Assembly (NCBI GenBank): GCA_022453515.1
Contig: JAJNNY010000006.1
Coordinates: 434,001-498,000 of the forward strand
Direction: 5' to 3'
Source: Astrocystis sublimbata
Taxonomy: Eukaryota > Ascomycota > Sordariomycetes > Xylariales > Xylariaceae
Length of the DNA: 64,000 bases
In this document: one piece after another, positions 1 to 12,282 of the stretch
Numbering within the stretch: position 1 is the first letter of the stretch
Layout of the letters: every line of letters starts with the position of its first letter
Translations under genes and position numbers: made by a program
The notes under the pieces: model-generated
Databases searched by the model: none
What the model saw: the letters and a program-made list of their open reading frames with translations, nothing else
What the model was told of the DNA's origin: nothing

Positions 1-369
1 ACCATCTCAGCGCAACAATTCACAAATGGCCCTTTCTACAACTCGACCATGAACCGGTTCGCCTGGCGCTGTCTACTGGGCGATCGCGTCGGGACGAATG
101 ACGTCTCTGAGTACGAGGCCCCGGCCAGGGCTGCCAATCTGGGGGGTTTACCCCCCACATTCATCGATTGTGCGTCGGCTGAGCCGTTTCGCGACGAGAT
201 TGTGATGTTCGCTTCGAGGCTTTGGCAAGCTGGGGTCTGCGCCGAGCTTCACGTCTGGCCCGGCGGACCGCATGGATACGATCGAATAGCACCTGATGCA
301 CCGATGTCGAAGCAAGCTCGCGAGGCCAGGATAGCCTGGCTTCGAAGGGTGTTTACCAGGGGCATCTAG
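1..369 (+). CDS. alpha/beta-hydrolase fold-3 esterase/lipase, C-terminal part
   Basis: The reading frame is open from the first base of the window to a TAG at 367-369, so only the last 122 residues are present and the true start lies outside. The piece looks like the end of an HSL-type (fold-3) serine hydrolase. A PTFIDCASAEPFRDE segment sits where this family carries its acidic catalytic residue, and WPGGPHGYD carries the likely catalytic His. The nucleophilic Ser and the HGG oxyanion motif would be upstream and cannot be checked. Such enzymes hydrolyse short esters or lipids; substrate and location cannot be told from this fragment. The family call is fairly safe, anything more specific is not. 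Confidence 0.75.
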   Translation, partial: TISAQQFTNGPFYNSTMNRFAWRCLLGDRVGTNDVSEYEAPARAANLGGLPPTFIDCASAEPFRDEIVMFASRLWQAGVCAELHVWPGGPHGYDRIAPDAPMSKQAREARIAWLRRVFTRGI

Positions 370-2056
370 TGCCCCCATGTTTCCCACTTTGGAGTTTCGT
401 TCTTTTGGGTCATGAGTTTACGGAGTTTCTGTGCTTGTCTGCTGGCAAGAGGACATTAATGGGAAGCGAACTAAGTGTGCTCTACTGATATTGGCGATGT
501 CTTTCGATCGGGAAAGGGAACAGGTCGGAGTTAGATGAAAAGTTTCCGAATTGTTTGTCAACGGGGGTCCTTTACTGCCTATATCAGAGCTTCACACTGC
601 GGACTGGTCAAAACAAAAACAACAAGGCGATTGTATACTATAGTGTCTTCTAGGGCAGACTACAGTGTACAGTATATTCATTTGAGAAAAGAGCATCGGC
701 ACTGCGTCACCGGGGAGTTGGTGCAACACAAAAGACTACTTTATATATAGCGGACGGTTTGGCCCGAGTTGGCGCGTGCGTCTAGAGGCCTTGGAAGAGA
801 GTTGAAACAAAACGCGCAGCGGAACGCACAGATACACTATGTATCCGTGTGCGAGTATGGCGTGCCCGTCGGCAACTACCGTACCGTTCCGAACTATAAT
901 TGCCTTCATATATCCTATACAACATGGTCATCACGGCGATCGGAAATTGACAAATAGCTGCTATCAAGACACGATTGATAATTTTATTATGGCATTTATT
1001 ACCTTCGTAGGTTGTATACATCTACTGATCCGTTGCGAAGCGCGGGATGCAATATACTAGGTAAGGGTCTCAGGATCACCCCCCAATTAGGCTGGAAATA
1101 ACACGGAAACAAAAGGCTGAATCCAAGGCGAGCTGTTCCACATGGCAACAGTTTGCGGTATGTACATTCAGCCTTCAGCCTCAAGTCAGTCTGCTAGTTG
1201 CCAAGCTGCAAAAGTCTTTTGGAAGCGGGCAATCAAGCAATGGTGCGAACGAGAAAGGTGAAGCAATAAATCCAACCCCGACCCAATGCAGCAACAATGG
1301 CAATGTTCACGAAGTGAGGAGCGAAATACAGGAGTCTCTCATCTCAAAACAGTTGGATGCATAGCCCGGCTTTCGTCTGCACAAACAGACAGGTCCTGTA
1401 ATAGGACAACACAGTAAACAATCACTTAATTCCCTTTCTGGGAAAAACACAGCTTTGCACCTGAACAGCCAAATAAGTAGGGATAAATAAACCCCGGAGC
1501 ACCTACAAGTGGAGACTTAGTGGGCAATTTTGGCAGTCAAAAAAGAACAATCTCCTACATTGTTTCCCTTTGAAGCGGTACTTGGGTGTGGGTGACTTGA
1601 CTGACCTTCCATAACTTGTCAAAGTGAGTGTGTGTTCTTGTACCTAGCGTAGCCAAGTCGGCTTGGGACCCTGGCTATATCAGGGCAGGTACCTAGGTGA
1701 TAATTGATAGCTACATATCATAAATGCCTATTCCTACATGCTCATGTTAACATCAAATCCCGCTGTCCGAAGGAACCGGCTGTATCTACTTTTGCGGATT
1801 TCCCCCACTATCAAGACTGCTATCCAACTTCCATTTTCTTTGATCGTCATTTAACTTGCATTCCGTATCTTCCAATATATTCTCTGCATAAAATGGGGGG
1901 GCCAAAATTTGTCACTGGATTCGCGTGTACTCGGCCCGTTAACAGCACGGCACACGTAATACACGCCCGCATACAACAGATCTCGTTCTTGACCGAGTCA
2001 TGGCAAGTAAGGAATGTAGTCGAAAACTGTCTTGACCGAGTTATATCGAGCATCTT
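370..2056. other. intergenic, no gene seen
   Basis: About 1.7 kb between two genes that point towards each other. Only short open frames without family resemblance occur. It must hold the 3' ends of both neighbours. A GGTACCTAGGT box lies near 1690. I see nothing else. Confidence 0.6.
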
Positions 2057-5000
2057 TTATGACTTGGAAACGGGGATTCTGCTCCCTCTGAAATTCCCGA
2101 CCGGTCTGACCAAGCCGCTCTCAGTTCCCTTCCGTTCGGACATTGGAGTCTTCTTTGGTAACGGCAAAAGTTTGATTTCGGCGATCTAGTAAGAAGTCAT
2201 GCGTTGTTAGTATATACCTCATAGACCATTTTCATTAAGAAATTAGGGCGAGGGAATGACTACGTCACGTCGTGAACTTGAGAAACTCACCTCCTTTCCA
2301 GACTCAAGCGTGGCCTTTGTTTCCGCAAGGCTCTCGATGCCCAAGTTGATCATGACGAGCATGAGAACCATACTATCGCGCCCTAGGCATGGGCCCAGCA
2401 GCTTCGCAAGCGTCGAGCTCTCCTCGTCGCCCCCCTCAAGCGTCGGCTTCCCGTTCGCGCCGGTGGGGTTTCTAATGCGCGCGATGGACTTCCTCATGAC
2501 CCTCAGCGACTGATTGATCGCGATGCCCTCGCGCTGGCGTTGATCACGGATCCGCTGCCACTCCGCGTCTTCAGCTGAACTCATTCGTCCCGACGAAGGC
2601 GTGCCCGCGGCACTTCGACCGACATTGCTGCTCTTGATCGGATCCTCGGATCCAGCCAGGTCCACGAGAGACAGCGAGCCCCGTGTCGCGGTTCGCATGG
2701 TAGGCGACTTCGTCTCGAACTCGAGGTGCAGCACGAAATGCGAACGCGAGGAGTTGGTATTTGACATCGTGGCTGCTGACATGCGGCTCTCCATTGCGGA
2801 CTCGAACATGTAGTCGAAGTCCTCAACGGAGGCGAGAGTCTTGTACTCGGCGTCGCGGACATGCCACCACGGCGGCGAGGTGGCGTCCAAGCTCTTCTTC
2901 TTCACGACGTGCTGAGGCAGGAGTAGGCGAATCTCCTTTAGGTAGACCTCGTAACAACACCCGCGTACGGACACAGTCCATCCCTTCTCGCGCCGCTTGT
3001 TCGCCTCGTCGAATATGAGCGTCTTGGCCCGTGGTATGATGCCCTCGTCAGCTAGGACTGCCTCCCCGTGGTCATCCACCTCGTTGGTCGAGTTGCTCAT
3101 TGTGTATGTCTTTCCGGTGGCCGTCTGTCCGTAACACAAGATCGTGACCTGCCGCCCATCAACAAAGGACTGCACGAACTGGCTTAGCTCAAGCCACACG
3201 TCGGCGTTAGTTTCGTGCGGCTCGAAGACGCGGTCAAAAGAATAATGCTTCGTCCTGTCGTCCACTTGCGTCTTGGTGCCGTATTGCCCCTTTTTTGATA
3301 TGATCTCGAGCCCGGCCGGCTTGTTGTGGAATTTTCCTTGGGTCGTCTCATAGGCGAGGAGGGGCCCGTCCTGAGGGTTGGACGGCCGGATTCGGCACAT
3401 TACACGAACCTCCTTGCGCAGTTTCTGAAACTCGGAGAAGATAAGATTTCGCCTCTGCTCTTCTTTCAAAAGCGCTTTCTCCATGGTTACTTGCAGTTGA
3501 CGCTGGGCCTGCTGGGATTCCGCCAGTTCCGTCTCTAGGGTTCTGATCGTCTTGCTCTTTTGGCTGAGCGACTTATTCTGTTCTGTGAATCTGGCGTTGT
3601 GGGATGCTTCAGCCTCCTTCAGCTGCTTCGTCTTTACAGCCAGCTGGGCAGTGAGGTCTACAATTCTCTTGGTACTCTCACGAGCACCAGTCGCTTGCTC
3701 GTCCCTTTTCCCACGTTCTTGCCTGAGTGTGAACCTCAGCTTATCAAGCTCGGCGTCTTTCTGCTTGATCTGTATTCGAGCCTGTTCTACCTGCTTCTGT
3801 TTTTGTTCGAGGCGGTTGTGTAAAGCAAGCAGCCGCTGTTTCTTTTCTGCGGACTCCTCTCCTGCAACGGACGCCTCTCGCAACCCTGTGTCGAGCGCTT
3901 CTCTTGCATCTTTGAGGTCGCTTTCGAGAGCTGCGTTGTCCTTCTTAATGTTGTGCAGCTCCTTTCCGAGTTTGGCGATTTGCTGGCCCAGTGCATCCTT
4001 ATCAGCCTGGTTCTCTTCAAGAGCCTCTTGGAGGTCTCTCGACTTCTTCTCGGCCTCTTGCTTCAGAGCTCTTGAGATGTCTTGATCTTTCGAAGCAGAC
4101 TCTTGCGCTTCTCGCATATGAACCAGTTCGGTCGCATCGCTTTGTATCTTCAGTTGCGCCTCTTTTAGAGCTTGCCCAAGGTTAGCGAGCTCCTTTTCAG
4201 CCCTTGCCCTCGAGACTCCGAGCTCCTGACATGTGTTTGATGCCGAGTTTTGAACTTCTTGCAATCTAGACTGTTCTTCCTTCAGAGCTTGGCGCAGGTC
4301 TTGTAACTCTTCGTCAGCCTTTTGCTTTGATAGTTCGACCTCCTCCCGTGTCCTCGAGGCGGTTTGTTGGGTCTGTTGAGCTTGATCTAAATCATAAGTG
4401 ATACTCTGGATCCTAGTGTGTGCCTCGTTCAGACTTTGCCGGAGGTCGGCCAACTCCTTCTCAGCCTGTTGCTTCGAGGTTTCGAGTTCCTGCTGTGTCT
4501 CCAGCCTGACGTCTTGTGCTTGGTCAAGCTCAGAAGTGAGACTCTGTACTTCAGCTTGCGCACCTTCAAGGACTTGGCGAAGGTTGTTCGATTCTTCTTC
4601 GGCCGCATGCTTCGAAACGTCAAGCTCGTGCTGGATCTTGAGAGTGGCTTGCTTGTTTTGGTCCACTTCAGAAGTCATGCGCTGTATTTCAAGCTGTGCC
4701 TCTTCAAGAGCTTGTCGGAAGTCGCGTGACTGTGCCACAGCTGCTTGCTTTGAAAGTTCGAGAGCTTGCTGGGCTTCCTTTCTCTGATCAAGCTCAGAAG
4801 TAATTCTCTGGATCTTGTTATGTGCAGCTTCTGATTCTTCATCTAATTTTCGAATTCTCGCATCTTTTACCGACAAGTTGATCTTCGCCTCTCGAATTTG
4901 CTCGTCTGCTTGATCACGCTCTTGTTGCCGCTCTTTCCTCACAAGACTCAAATCGTCCAACAATTTGTGGGTATTCTTCTCAAGGGCATCAATATGTTGC

Positions 5001-6758
5001 TGGGTCTGTTCATATGTCGAATTGCTCAACGATGCTGCGAGTTTCTCATGCTTTTTGAATTTCTCCTTCTCCACCAAGATCTCCCTCTCGTGCTCTGCCT
5101 TGGCCAGATTCTTCTCGCGTGTAAAAACCTCGTTGAGCTCCTTGATAGTCGTTTGATGTGACACTTCGAGATCTTGCACCCTTTGCGATGCAATAGCTAG
5201 TTCTTCTCTGCACCCCTCGACTTCTTGTTGGCTATTCGCAAGTTCAGTCTCCAACTCCCTACAATGCCGTAATAGGCCATTTTCGGCATCACGGAGTGCT
5301 TCGATTTCCGCTGCTCCTTTCTTTGTCCTGGCATCCAGTTCATTTCGTTCCTCTTGAAGTTTTTGGACCTCACCTGACATGTGCTGCTGACTGTCACTTA
5401 GTTGAGCTTCCAACACCCGGTTGCGCTGCGCTATTGAGCCAAGTTCTTGTTTCGCCTTCGCAAGATCCGATTCGAGATTCCACATCTGCTCGCTCCTTTT
5501 TTGCCTCCCTTTCAGCCACTCTATTTGGTCTTGGCTCCTGGCGTTGATAAGTTGGACGTTCTCTTCGTGCATGAAAGCTACTCTCTCCTCGTACATCGAG
5601 ATCTTCTCATCCGCCTTTCTCTTGTGCCAGTTCACCAATCTCTCCTGCTTCAGGTGGTGCTTTTCTGCTAAGCGGGAATGCTCGCTTGCCTGGGCTGCCA
5701 GCTGCTTGTGATGCTCAGCGCTCAAATTTTGCATCGTGTAGGCTAGGTGAGCATTCTGTTGCTCAAGGGCGTCGTCTTTATCCTTGATGTCCTTCCCGAG
5801 GCGTTGTATTTCATGCTGATACCAGGTCGTGGTCTCATTGTGTTGCCGGGTCAGTTCCCCATGGATTTCTCTCAGTTGCTTCATATTTTCGTTCTGCGAC
5901 TCGGCATTACCTTCCATCAGCTGTTGAATCATCTCCGCGTATTTGGCCATGAACTTTTTGACATCTGTGTCATTTCTCTCCAGATAGCTGCTGGTTCTCT
6001 CTACTATTTGGCGAGTCATGGTGTCTAGCTGCACGAGCAGGTCCTTCAATTGAGACGCCAGGTTATTCCATTCTTCTGAGAACTTGTTGCCCGCAACTTT
6101 CTGTAGTTGGTGCTTTTGTGCTACCTGCTCAATGAACAGGGACTGTAGCTTGTCCTGGACATTCTTGACCTGGCGCTGAAGTTCTAGAACTTTCGTCTCG
6201 GATTCTATTTTCTTTCTAGATTTTTCAGAAACTTTGTTAAAGTAAGACAAATTAGCCAACAACTCTCTAAGCGGTTCTTTTTTTCATCCACGCTGCTTCA
6301 TTAGCTGTACTAAAGTGAGATGCTGCGGGCTGCTAGGACCTTGCGCATACCCCTTTTCACTGATTACCTTTGTGTCTTTTCGGATCTGGTCTTCGTGATT
6401 CCTTACTGTGGGGACTCTTACCATTACATTCTTCTCCTTTCTCATGACACTCGCCAGACCCAGATGCATCACCATCGTTTTCTTGCGCAGCCTTTCGCCT
6501 TCGTTTGGGTTGACGAAGTGTCGCACCGCCACCATCGGACTTCGACTGAACCATAGGCTGAGGAAGTGATGTGAGGCTTGCGAAACCACTTTCATCGCAG
6601 CGGTTTCCTGTATGCGAAGATATGCGCTCGCTTGGACCGGCCCTTGAAGGTTCAGCGACAGATTCAGCCACGCTGGCATCTCTTCTTCCATCGGAGTCGT
6701 ATTCAACATAGCCGGAAGAGCCCTTGCCCTCATACGCCCAGCTGAACATAGAGTACAT
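2057..6758 (-). CDS. kinesin-14 family C-terminal motor protein (three exons)
   Basis: Proposed exons on the minus strand: 6758-6368, 6264-2291 and 2185-2057, giving about 1497 residues in one frame. Exon 1 encodes a charged, Ser-rich head with a basic stretch (QPKRRRKA) that could be a nuclear signal. Residues about 132-1060 are almost continuous heptad coiled coil. The motor is C-terminal, with a kinesin-14-type neck running straight into RVMCRIRP (about 1080), P-loop GQTATGKT (about 1175), switch I NSSRSH (about 1303) and switch II DLAGSE (about 1333). C-terminal kinesins move to microtubule minus ends and act in spindle and nuclear positioning. The large frame alone starts at a TTG with a stop just upstream, which is why an upstream exon is needed. 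The last intron (2186-2290) has GTGAGT, TACTAAC and TAG and replaces an unspliced tail. It is much longer than yeast Kar3 or KlpA. Motor call is sure; exon 1 is likely, its ATG less so. Confidence 0.88.
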
Positions 6759-7200
6759 GATGAAGGTAACGGATGCTAGCCAGCAGCGCAATTAATGTTT
6801 CCAAGTAAAAATTATAACAGGACTTCCACGTGCTCTCTGTCATCTCGTCTCCAACAGCGCCCAGCGAATATCTGTGTGATCTGTAATGATTGCCTTTGTT
6901 TGACGCGAAGCTAAGAGCACTTTTGGCGCAAGACAATATGGTAGTCTGGTTGAAAGGCAGCGAAGAAAGGAGTTTTAGTCTTGCATACAAAAGCATTATC
7001 ACAATAGAGGACCTTGACGACAGATCATCCTAGCATAGTGGAGTCTTTCTAGTGCATTTGAGCATTCATATCACAGAAACAAAGGCCTCGGCGGTTGACT
7101 CTGGGCTACTCTGGGCGGGCTTTTCTTATGGCATTGTCTCGTGGTGATGTCTCACATTGGATTGTAGGTATGTTACAGCATGAGTATGGTACAGTATCAT
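6759..7200. other. intergenic, promoter side of the kinesin gene
   Basis: About 440 bp between two minus-strand genes: the 3' end of bS21m and the 5' end of the kinesin gene. No gene is seen. A further 5' exon of the kinesin gene here cannot be excluded. Confidence 0.5.
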
Positions 7201-7977
7201 CTACCAGCCCTGGGCCGTGAGCTGGCGGACCCTCGAGACGGTGGCCTTGAAGCCCTTCTTGAACCTGGCCTGCCAGCGCTCGCTCTTCAGCCTCTTGCGT
7301 TTCAGGCCGGGGCGCTCGTGGAAGCGCTGAGTCTGGGAGTCTCTGCGGGTGTTGTTCTGGGAGACCTGGACGGCGAGCATCTTGAAGGAGCGGGCGACGT
7401 CGACGGAGCCGCTGACGTGGATGGTGCGGCCTGTGCGGGGGACCATACGCAGATAGGTCTTGGGGGGAGGCAGGGAGCGGGGCCTGTCCTGAGCGTTGAT
7501 CTTGAAGTCGGTGAGCTCAAGGCCGAGGCTGAGGTCGAAGTCGGAAGCAAAGTCACGGCCAGCTTCGTCCTTCTTGTTCTCGGACCCCTTCTTGCCGCCG
7601 AATGCCAGGTTGTAGGAGGGACTGGTGGGATTGAGGATGTCGGCATCGGAGACTCTCCTGGGCGAGCCCCAGTTGTACGAGGCGTACGACTTCTGCTGCT
7701 GCGTCTTGGCTGCGGACGTGGGCGAGACGGCGGAGGGAGGGGTCGGTCTCGCGGGCTCGTTGGGCGAGCGCCAGCTCGATGTCGCCGACATGTGCCTCCT
7801 GCCCGGGGGGCAGCGGGGGGCGTGTGGTGGGAAGACGAGGGAGCGAGATGGCCGAGATAGCATCGTGGTCGCGGGCGTGGGCGTGGGCGTGGTGGTGCGA
7901 AGTAGCGACGCCGAGCGCATCGCCACCTGCGCAGCGCGGGCTATTTCTGCCCTGGACAAAGCGTCAGTATGCAACAT
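7201..7977 (-). CDS. MRP21: mitochondrial small-subunit ribosomal protein bS21m
   Basis: A single exon of 258 residues. The last 70 residues carry the bS21 signature: a SFKMLAVQVSQNN helix, then a region rich in Arg and Lys (RRDSQTQRFHERP, LKRKRLKSERWQARFKKGF), as in bacterial S21 and yeast Mrp21. The N-terminus is rich in Arg, Ala and Ser with no acidic run (LSRAEIARAAQVAMRSASLLR), as expected for a mitochondrial presequence. The middle is a low-complexity Pro/Ser stretch usual in fungal versions. The product is part of the mitoribosome small subunit near the mRNA exit channel. The first ATG is at 7977; another in-frame ATG at 7920 (MRSASLLRTTT) would also start a good presequence. It is divergently arranged with the RBM25-like gene across an 824-bp spacer. 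Confidence 0.85.
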   Translation of the reverse strand: MLHTDALSRAEIARAAQVAMRSASLLRTTTPTPTPATTMLSRPSRSLVFPPHAPRCPPGRRHMSATSSWRSPNEPARPTPPSAVSPTSAAKTQQQKSYASYNWGSPRRVSDADILNPTSPSYNLAFGGKKGSENKKDEAGRDFASDFDLSLGLELTDFKINAQDRPRSLPPPKTYLRMVPRTGRTIHVSGSVDVARSFKMLAVQVSQNNTRRDSQTQRFHERPGLKRKRLKSERWQARFKKGFKATVSRVRQLTAQGW

Positions 7978-8801
7978 GATGGTCGGTTCATGACGGGGTA
8001 GGGATAGACCTACATCTTGGACACCAATCTGGGGGGGAGGGGTGGATGTTGAGAAGGGAATCTCAATCTCAACTACAACCTGCCCGGAACTTTCTAGTGG
8101 GCTTCAATTAGCACGCTGCGGCTGCGCTGAGCCGGCCTGGGGTGTAGTAGCTGTCTCGGCAGTAAGGCTCTCTCTCCCAGCTCGTGAGGCCCCGCTAGTG
8201 GATACCTTGATAGACACCCTTGACACCCAAGTAGGCAGACCTACCCGCGCTCTCTGTGCCTCCATAAGTACCTCTCTCAGAAGCCTCTGTAGGTAGTCAC
8301 CTATCTGAGTCCTGAGTGCTGTTAGCAAGCAGCATGTGGAGGGAGCGAGGGACCAGCCGCATCGCGTCTGGCTTTGATCGCCTTTCTTTTATCGTCTACA
8401 GTCTACTTACCACCCGAGCCACCTTTGGCTGGACACCACTGGACCCAGTCTTCACCCAGCCTTGACCCAGCCTTGACTTGACCCGGTCGTGATCTAGTCC
8501 GCATACGCTTCGTCGCAAAAATGGCCAAGGTCGTAAGGAATCTTGCGACAACGTAACTTTGACTCACCAAGCTACCTACTTGACCTACCTCTTGACCTAC
8601 CTACCCTGCCCTATCCTACTCTACCTCCCCTACTCCCTCTAGGTACGGTACCTACTTAGTATATAAGGTTCTTATAACGCGCCAGACAGATCACGAAGTT
8701 GCATCTCAAAGCACTACCTACCTACTTACACACAGATTGCGCGCGCAAGTGTGAGCCCAGCGCCATCTCGGTCGACGATCCCCGTCAACATCACCGCCAA
8801 C
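7978..8801. other. divergent promoter region rich in CTACC repeats
   Basis: The spacer between bS21m and the RBM25-like gene. From about 8570 to 8730 it is pyrimidine-rich with many CTACCTACC and GACCTACC units. No coding frame here looks real. Confidence 0.6.
8660..8668 (+). promoter_or_regulatory. possible TATA box of the RBM25-like gene
   Basis: TATATAAGG lies 134 bp upstream of the ATG at 8802, just after the CTACC-rich tract. The spacing suits a fungal promoter with a short leader. This is inference from sequence alone. Confidence 0.4.
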
Positions 8802-11342
8802 ATGGCCTACAATCCCTACGGCGGAGGTAAGTCGCCTGGCCATCATCGCCTTTCCACCGCGAGTGACAGAAAATCGCTGACCAGCTTCTCCAGTGCCCGG
8901 CTTCGGCCCGCCGCCCACCTACAATTCGTATCCTGGCGCCAATGGCCCGCCAGGCATGTCGTCGGCTCCTGGTCTCGGTTCGTCTCGCCAACGAATGCCC
9001 CCTTCCCCCCTCCGTCTTGTTGTCGCGCCAACGCAACTGACCTGCTGACTTGGCCGCGCGAACAGGACCTCCTCCAGGCATGTCTGCCCCCGGGATGGCG
9101 CCACCACCTGGCGTTCAGCAGCCTACCATAAACCAAGCTAATCGACCCAGCGGCATGCCCTCCTCCTTCCAAGCGCCCCCCAACATGCCCAACATCAACT
9201 TTAACGCCCCGGTCATCCGTCTCGGCACCCTCTCCGGGAAGCCTTCCGCCTCAGGCCCCTCTGGCCGCAAGGACAGCGAGGCCCCTCCCTCCGCCGGTCC
9301 CAGGGCCGGCCTTGGCATGGACCGAAGCATAGACCAGGCCCGCCAGGCTATGAGGGAGAACATGCAGTCCCTGGTCCCGCCAACGAGGGACGAGATAATC
9401 CGAACTATTTTCGTGAGTGCTATCACCCCAGGCGTGGGTGGAAACCAGGGTGTCGAGCAGATCCTCGGCGCAGCCGGCAGGTTGCGTCGCTGGGACCGGA
9501 CCGTAGACTCGAGTGGAAAAGAACTCGCCTTTGGCTTTGCACAGTTCGACGATACGGAATCTCTCTGGATTGCTTCCGAGATCTTTCGTGACTTTCAAGT
9601 CCCCGCCGAGAAACAGACCCCTTCGGATACGCCCTCGGAAGACGACGAGACATACGAGAAATTCGACAAGTCTCAGCTCCAAGTCCGCTTCGACGAGAAA
9701 TCCACACAGTTCTTGGACGAGTATAAAGAAGGCAGAACGGACGAGGCGGGTGCCGAGGCCAGGCTAGAGTCGGCAAGAGGTGCGTTGAAGCAGATCATCA
9801 AGAACTTGTTTTACCCTCCAGTACGCTCAGGCACAGACGCCGATGGCGACGTTGCCATGGGCGACGCGTCGGCCCAGAACGGCGACAACGTCGAGGTGGT
9901 CAATATACCCTTGGCACAAGACGACGAACTGGCCGACATCCCGGCCGAGATGAGGGAGACTGTAGCCGCCGAGATAGCCGCATTCAGAGATCGCAGTGTC
10001 CAACGAGATATGGAACGCTTGAAGAGGGAGGAGGAACTCGAGGCCGCCGAGCGACAGCGGAGCGGAGCGCCCAGGCATTCCCGACTCGCCTCGCCACCGC
10101 CGTCCAGCACGAACAATATCCCACTAGGTCCGAGAGTGCCCAATGCCCCATCAGGACCGAAGGGTCTCAAGTCCGACATGGGCAAGGACTACAACCGATC
10201 TGTTAGCTTTGTCAACGGCGGTGTTACCAACAACGGCGTGACCTATCACAGAGAAGATGAAGATGACCCGGCGAGCGACGACGAACTCGAGCGACGTAGG
10301 GCCGCCAAGCAGAAGTCGGAGGCCGAAAAGGCCTACCTGGACGCTGAGCGACGCTGGCTCAACCGTGAAAAGTCTCGAACGGCAGCTCTAGAGCGAGAGA
10401 AGGGCCGTGACGCTGCGGACGAAGAGAATGTGGCTGCGAAGCGAGAGGAGGCGATCCGTTGGTTGAAGAGTTTCGATGACGACGCGGAAGCGGCACGGAA
10501 AAAGGAAGAGTACTACAAAGACCGTAGTGCGTGGATGCGGGAACGTGCGGCCAAGAGAGGAAGAGAGACGGCCGCCGACGAAGCCGATCGTCAGGCAGAA
10601 GCGCAGGAACAGATCAAGGAAGACGCCGAACGTGAACAGGCTCGCGGCATGGCCGATTCCTTCCTCGAGAGACAGGCACAGGAGATGGAACACAGGCACC
10701 CCAGTCGGGCCGGTCTCGCGGCACCGCAACCCTTCAAATTGTCTCTTGGTGCTGCGGCGCAAAAGGCCCAAGCGCAACGTGCCGCCCCGCAGAGAAAAAC
10801 AATTGCTGAGGTTGAAGGGCTTCTCGAAGACGAGGATGAGGATGCTACTACGAGACGGCAGCTCATTCCCATCAAGTTTGAGCCCACAGCCGCAGCCGCC
10901 ATGTCGGACGAGGAGCGTGACCAGGCTGTGCGTGCCCTTGCACAAGAGATTCCTAACGAGAAAGGCGGTCTATGGGAATGGGATGTCAAGTGGGATTATT
11001 TGGATGAGGGCGTCATCCGCGACAAACTACGTCCTTTCGTGGAGAAGAAGCTAGTCGAATATCTTGGCGTACAGGAACAGTTGCTCATCGAGGTTGTTGA
11101 GGAACATTTGAGAAAGCATGGCAAGCCGGAAGAGTTGGTGGAGGAGCTGGCAGAGGTATGTGTCATCACACGCTGAGATCTCAATTCTCTACACCCCCCT
11201 TTCCCAGCCATTCTGTCTTTCCCTTTTTTTGCTAATATGATGATTACAGGCGTTGGATGATGAAGCCGAGGCCCTGGTCAAGAAGCTTTGGCGAATGGTC
11301 ATTTTCTTCACCGAAAGCGAGAAACGGGGACTTTCTGCATAG
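8802..11342 (+). CDS. RBM25-like splicing factor (RRM + PWI), four exons
   Basis: Exons 8802-8826, 8894-8977, 9066-11155 and 11250-11342 join in frame to 763 residues. The first 75 residues are a Pro/Gly/Met-rich tail (GPPPGMSAPGMAPPPG). An RRM follows, with RNP2-like TIFVSAIT and RNP1-like LAFGFAQFDD. The middle is a long Glu/Arg/Lys-rich coiled region. The C-terminus is a PWI domain (LWEWDVKWDYLDEGVIRDKL), which is completed only by the last small exon ending in FFTESEKRGLSA. This order matches metazoan RBM25 and is related to yeast Snu71 of the U1 snRNP. It should act in the nucleus in 5' splice-site choice. An unspliced reading would stop at 11176 inside the PWI domain. Intron 2 uses the less common donor GTTCGT, which also fits the first intron of the ALG9 gene here. 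Confidence 0.92.
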
Positions 11343-12282
11343 GGTGGGCGAGTCATGTTTGAAGTGGAAATTGTAATAGTAGCTATGGTGAAAACGTTGC
11401 TTGTCGGCTGCAACATGGGCAAAACGCAGGCGTGCGGGGTGACACTGGTGTCGGTATCAGACTGGGCAGTACTGCCAGCAGATATCAATAAACTAAAGTA
11501 ATTGTCGCCTGCGTGGAAATCTACTAGATCAGATAGTATTGCACAGCACTCAGTTCGAAATTGGCTCCTAACAATAGTCTACTAGAGTTATGCTGGTAAC
11601 ACAAGGTTAGCAGAAATGCGATTTGAGTAAGTACCTAGGTAATCAAGATTATGTTTCTCGTCTGAACATGTCAGATCTCCTCGTCCAGCCCTAGTGCCTA
11701 CCTACCTAGGTAGGTAGGCAGGTATACTTGTAGATAGTATCAAATGTGGAAAACAGCGCCTAGGATGACCTCACCTAGCTCAAAGAATCCAACGAGACTC
11801 GAATGTACACCTATTGTCACCATCAGAGGTTCAGAATTTATTTGCAATGCTAGTTCTCGAGACCAGAACTTGTCAGCCGATATGCATTGCTCAACCGAGG
11901 TATGATGGAGGCGTCTGGGGTAAAGCCCCACACTACTGTACCCAGGCCCCCTGGCGCCCAGGTATTGAGAATTGTTGAAAGGATCCTGACCTTCTCACCT
12001 TCTTCCACTACAACCCGCTCTGTCTTAGCCAATTGACATTTGTATATTGTATTTTGTATTTGCCATCCCATCGGAACCATAAAAGTAAGAGTTCACAGTT
12101 TGTCCTATAAAGTGGATTCGCCAAACCCTCGCATTATCTGGTTTCAACTCCAGTATAACTGACCTCAATACCATCAGCCAGCGGCTTATCACATAACACT
12201 GGCATCTTCAATTGCACCAAACTCACACCATCTACACACCATCTAAACAGAAAACTTACATCGATTTACGAACAAAGTCATA
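11343..12282. other. intergenic with a 26-bp palindrome
   Basis: About 940 bp between the RBM25-like and enoyl-CoA hydratase genes. Besides the palindrome listed separately, a CA-rich leader (CACCATCTACACACCATC) precedes the downstream ATG. No gene is seen. Confidence 0.6.
11695..11720. repeat. perfect 26-bp palindrome of TACC/GGTA units
   Basis: Reading outward from the central CCTAGG, both arms carry two ACCT/AGGT units and end in TGCC/GGCA. The two strands are identical over all 26 bases. It is the most symmetrical member of the TACC-type boxes scattered through this window. Its role is unknown; it could be a protein-binding site or form a cruciform. Confidence 0.85.

Noticed and set aside
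1704..2189. 161-residue plus-strand frame
   Set aside because: It lies antisense to the last exon and intron of the kinesin gene and begins with a run of unrelated composition; the minus-strand splice model explains the region better.
3552..4787. Ser/Leu/Cys-rich plus-strand frames up to 177 residues
   Set aside because: Mirror frames of the kinesin coiled coil; the composition is that expected from antisense Glu/Lys/Gln-rich codons.
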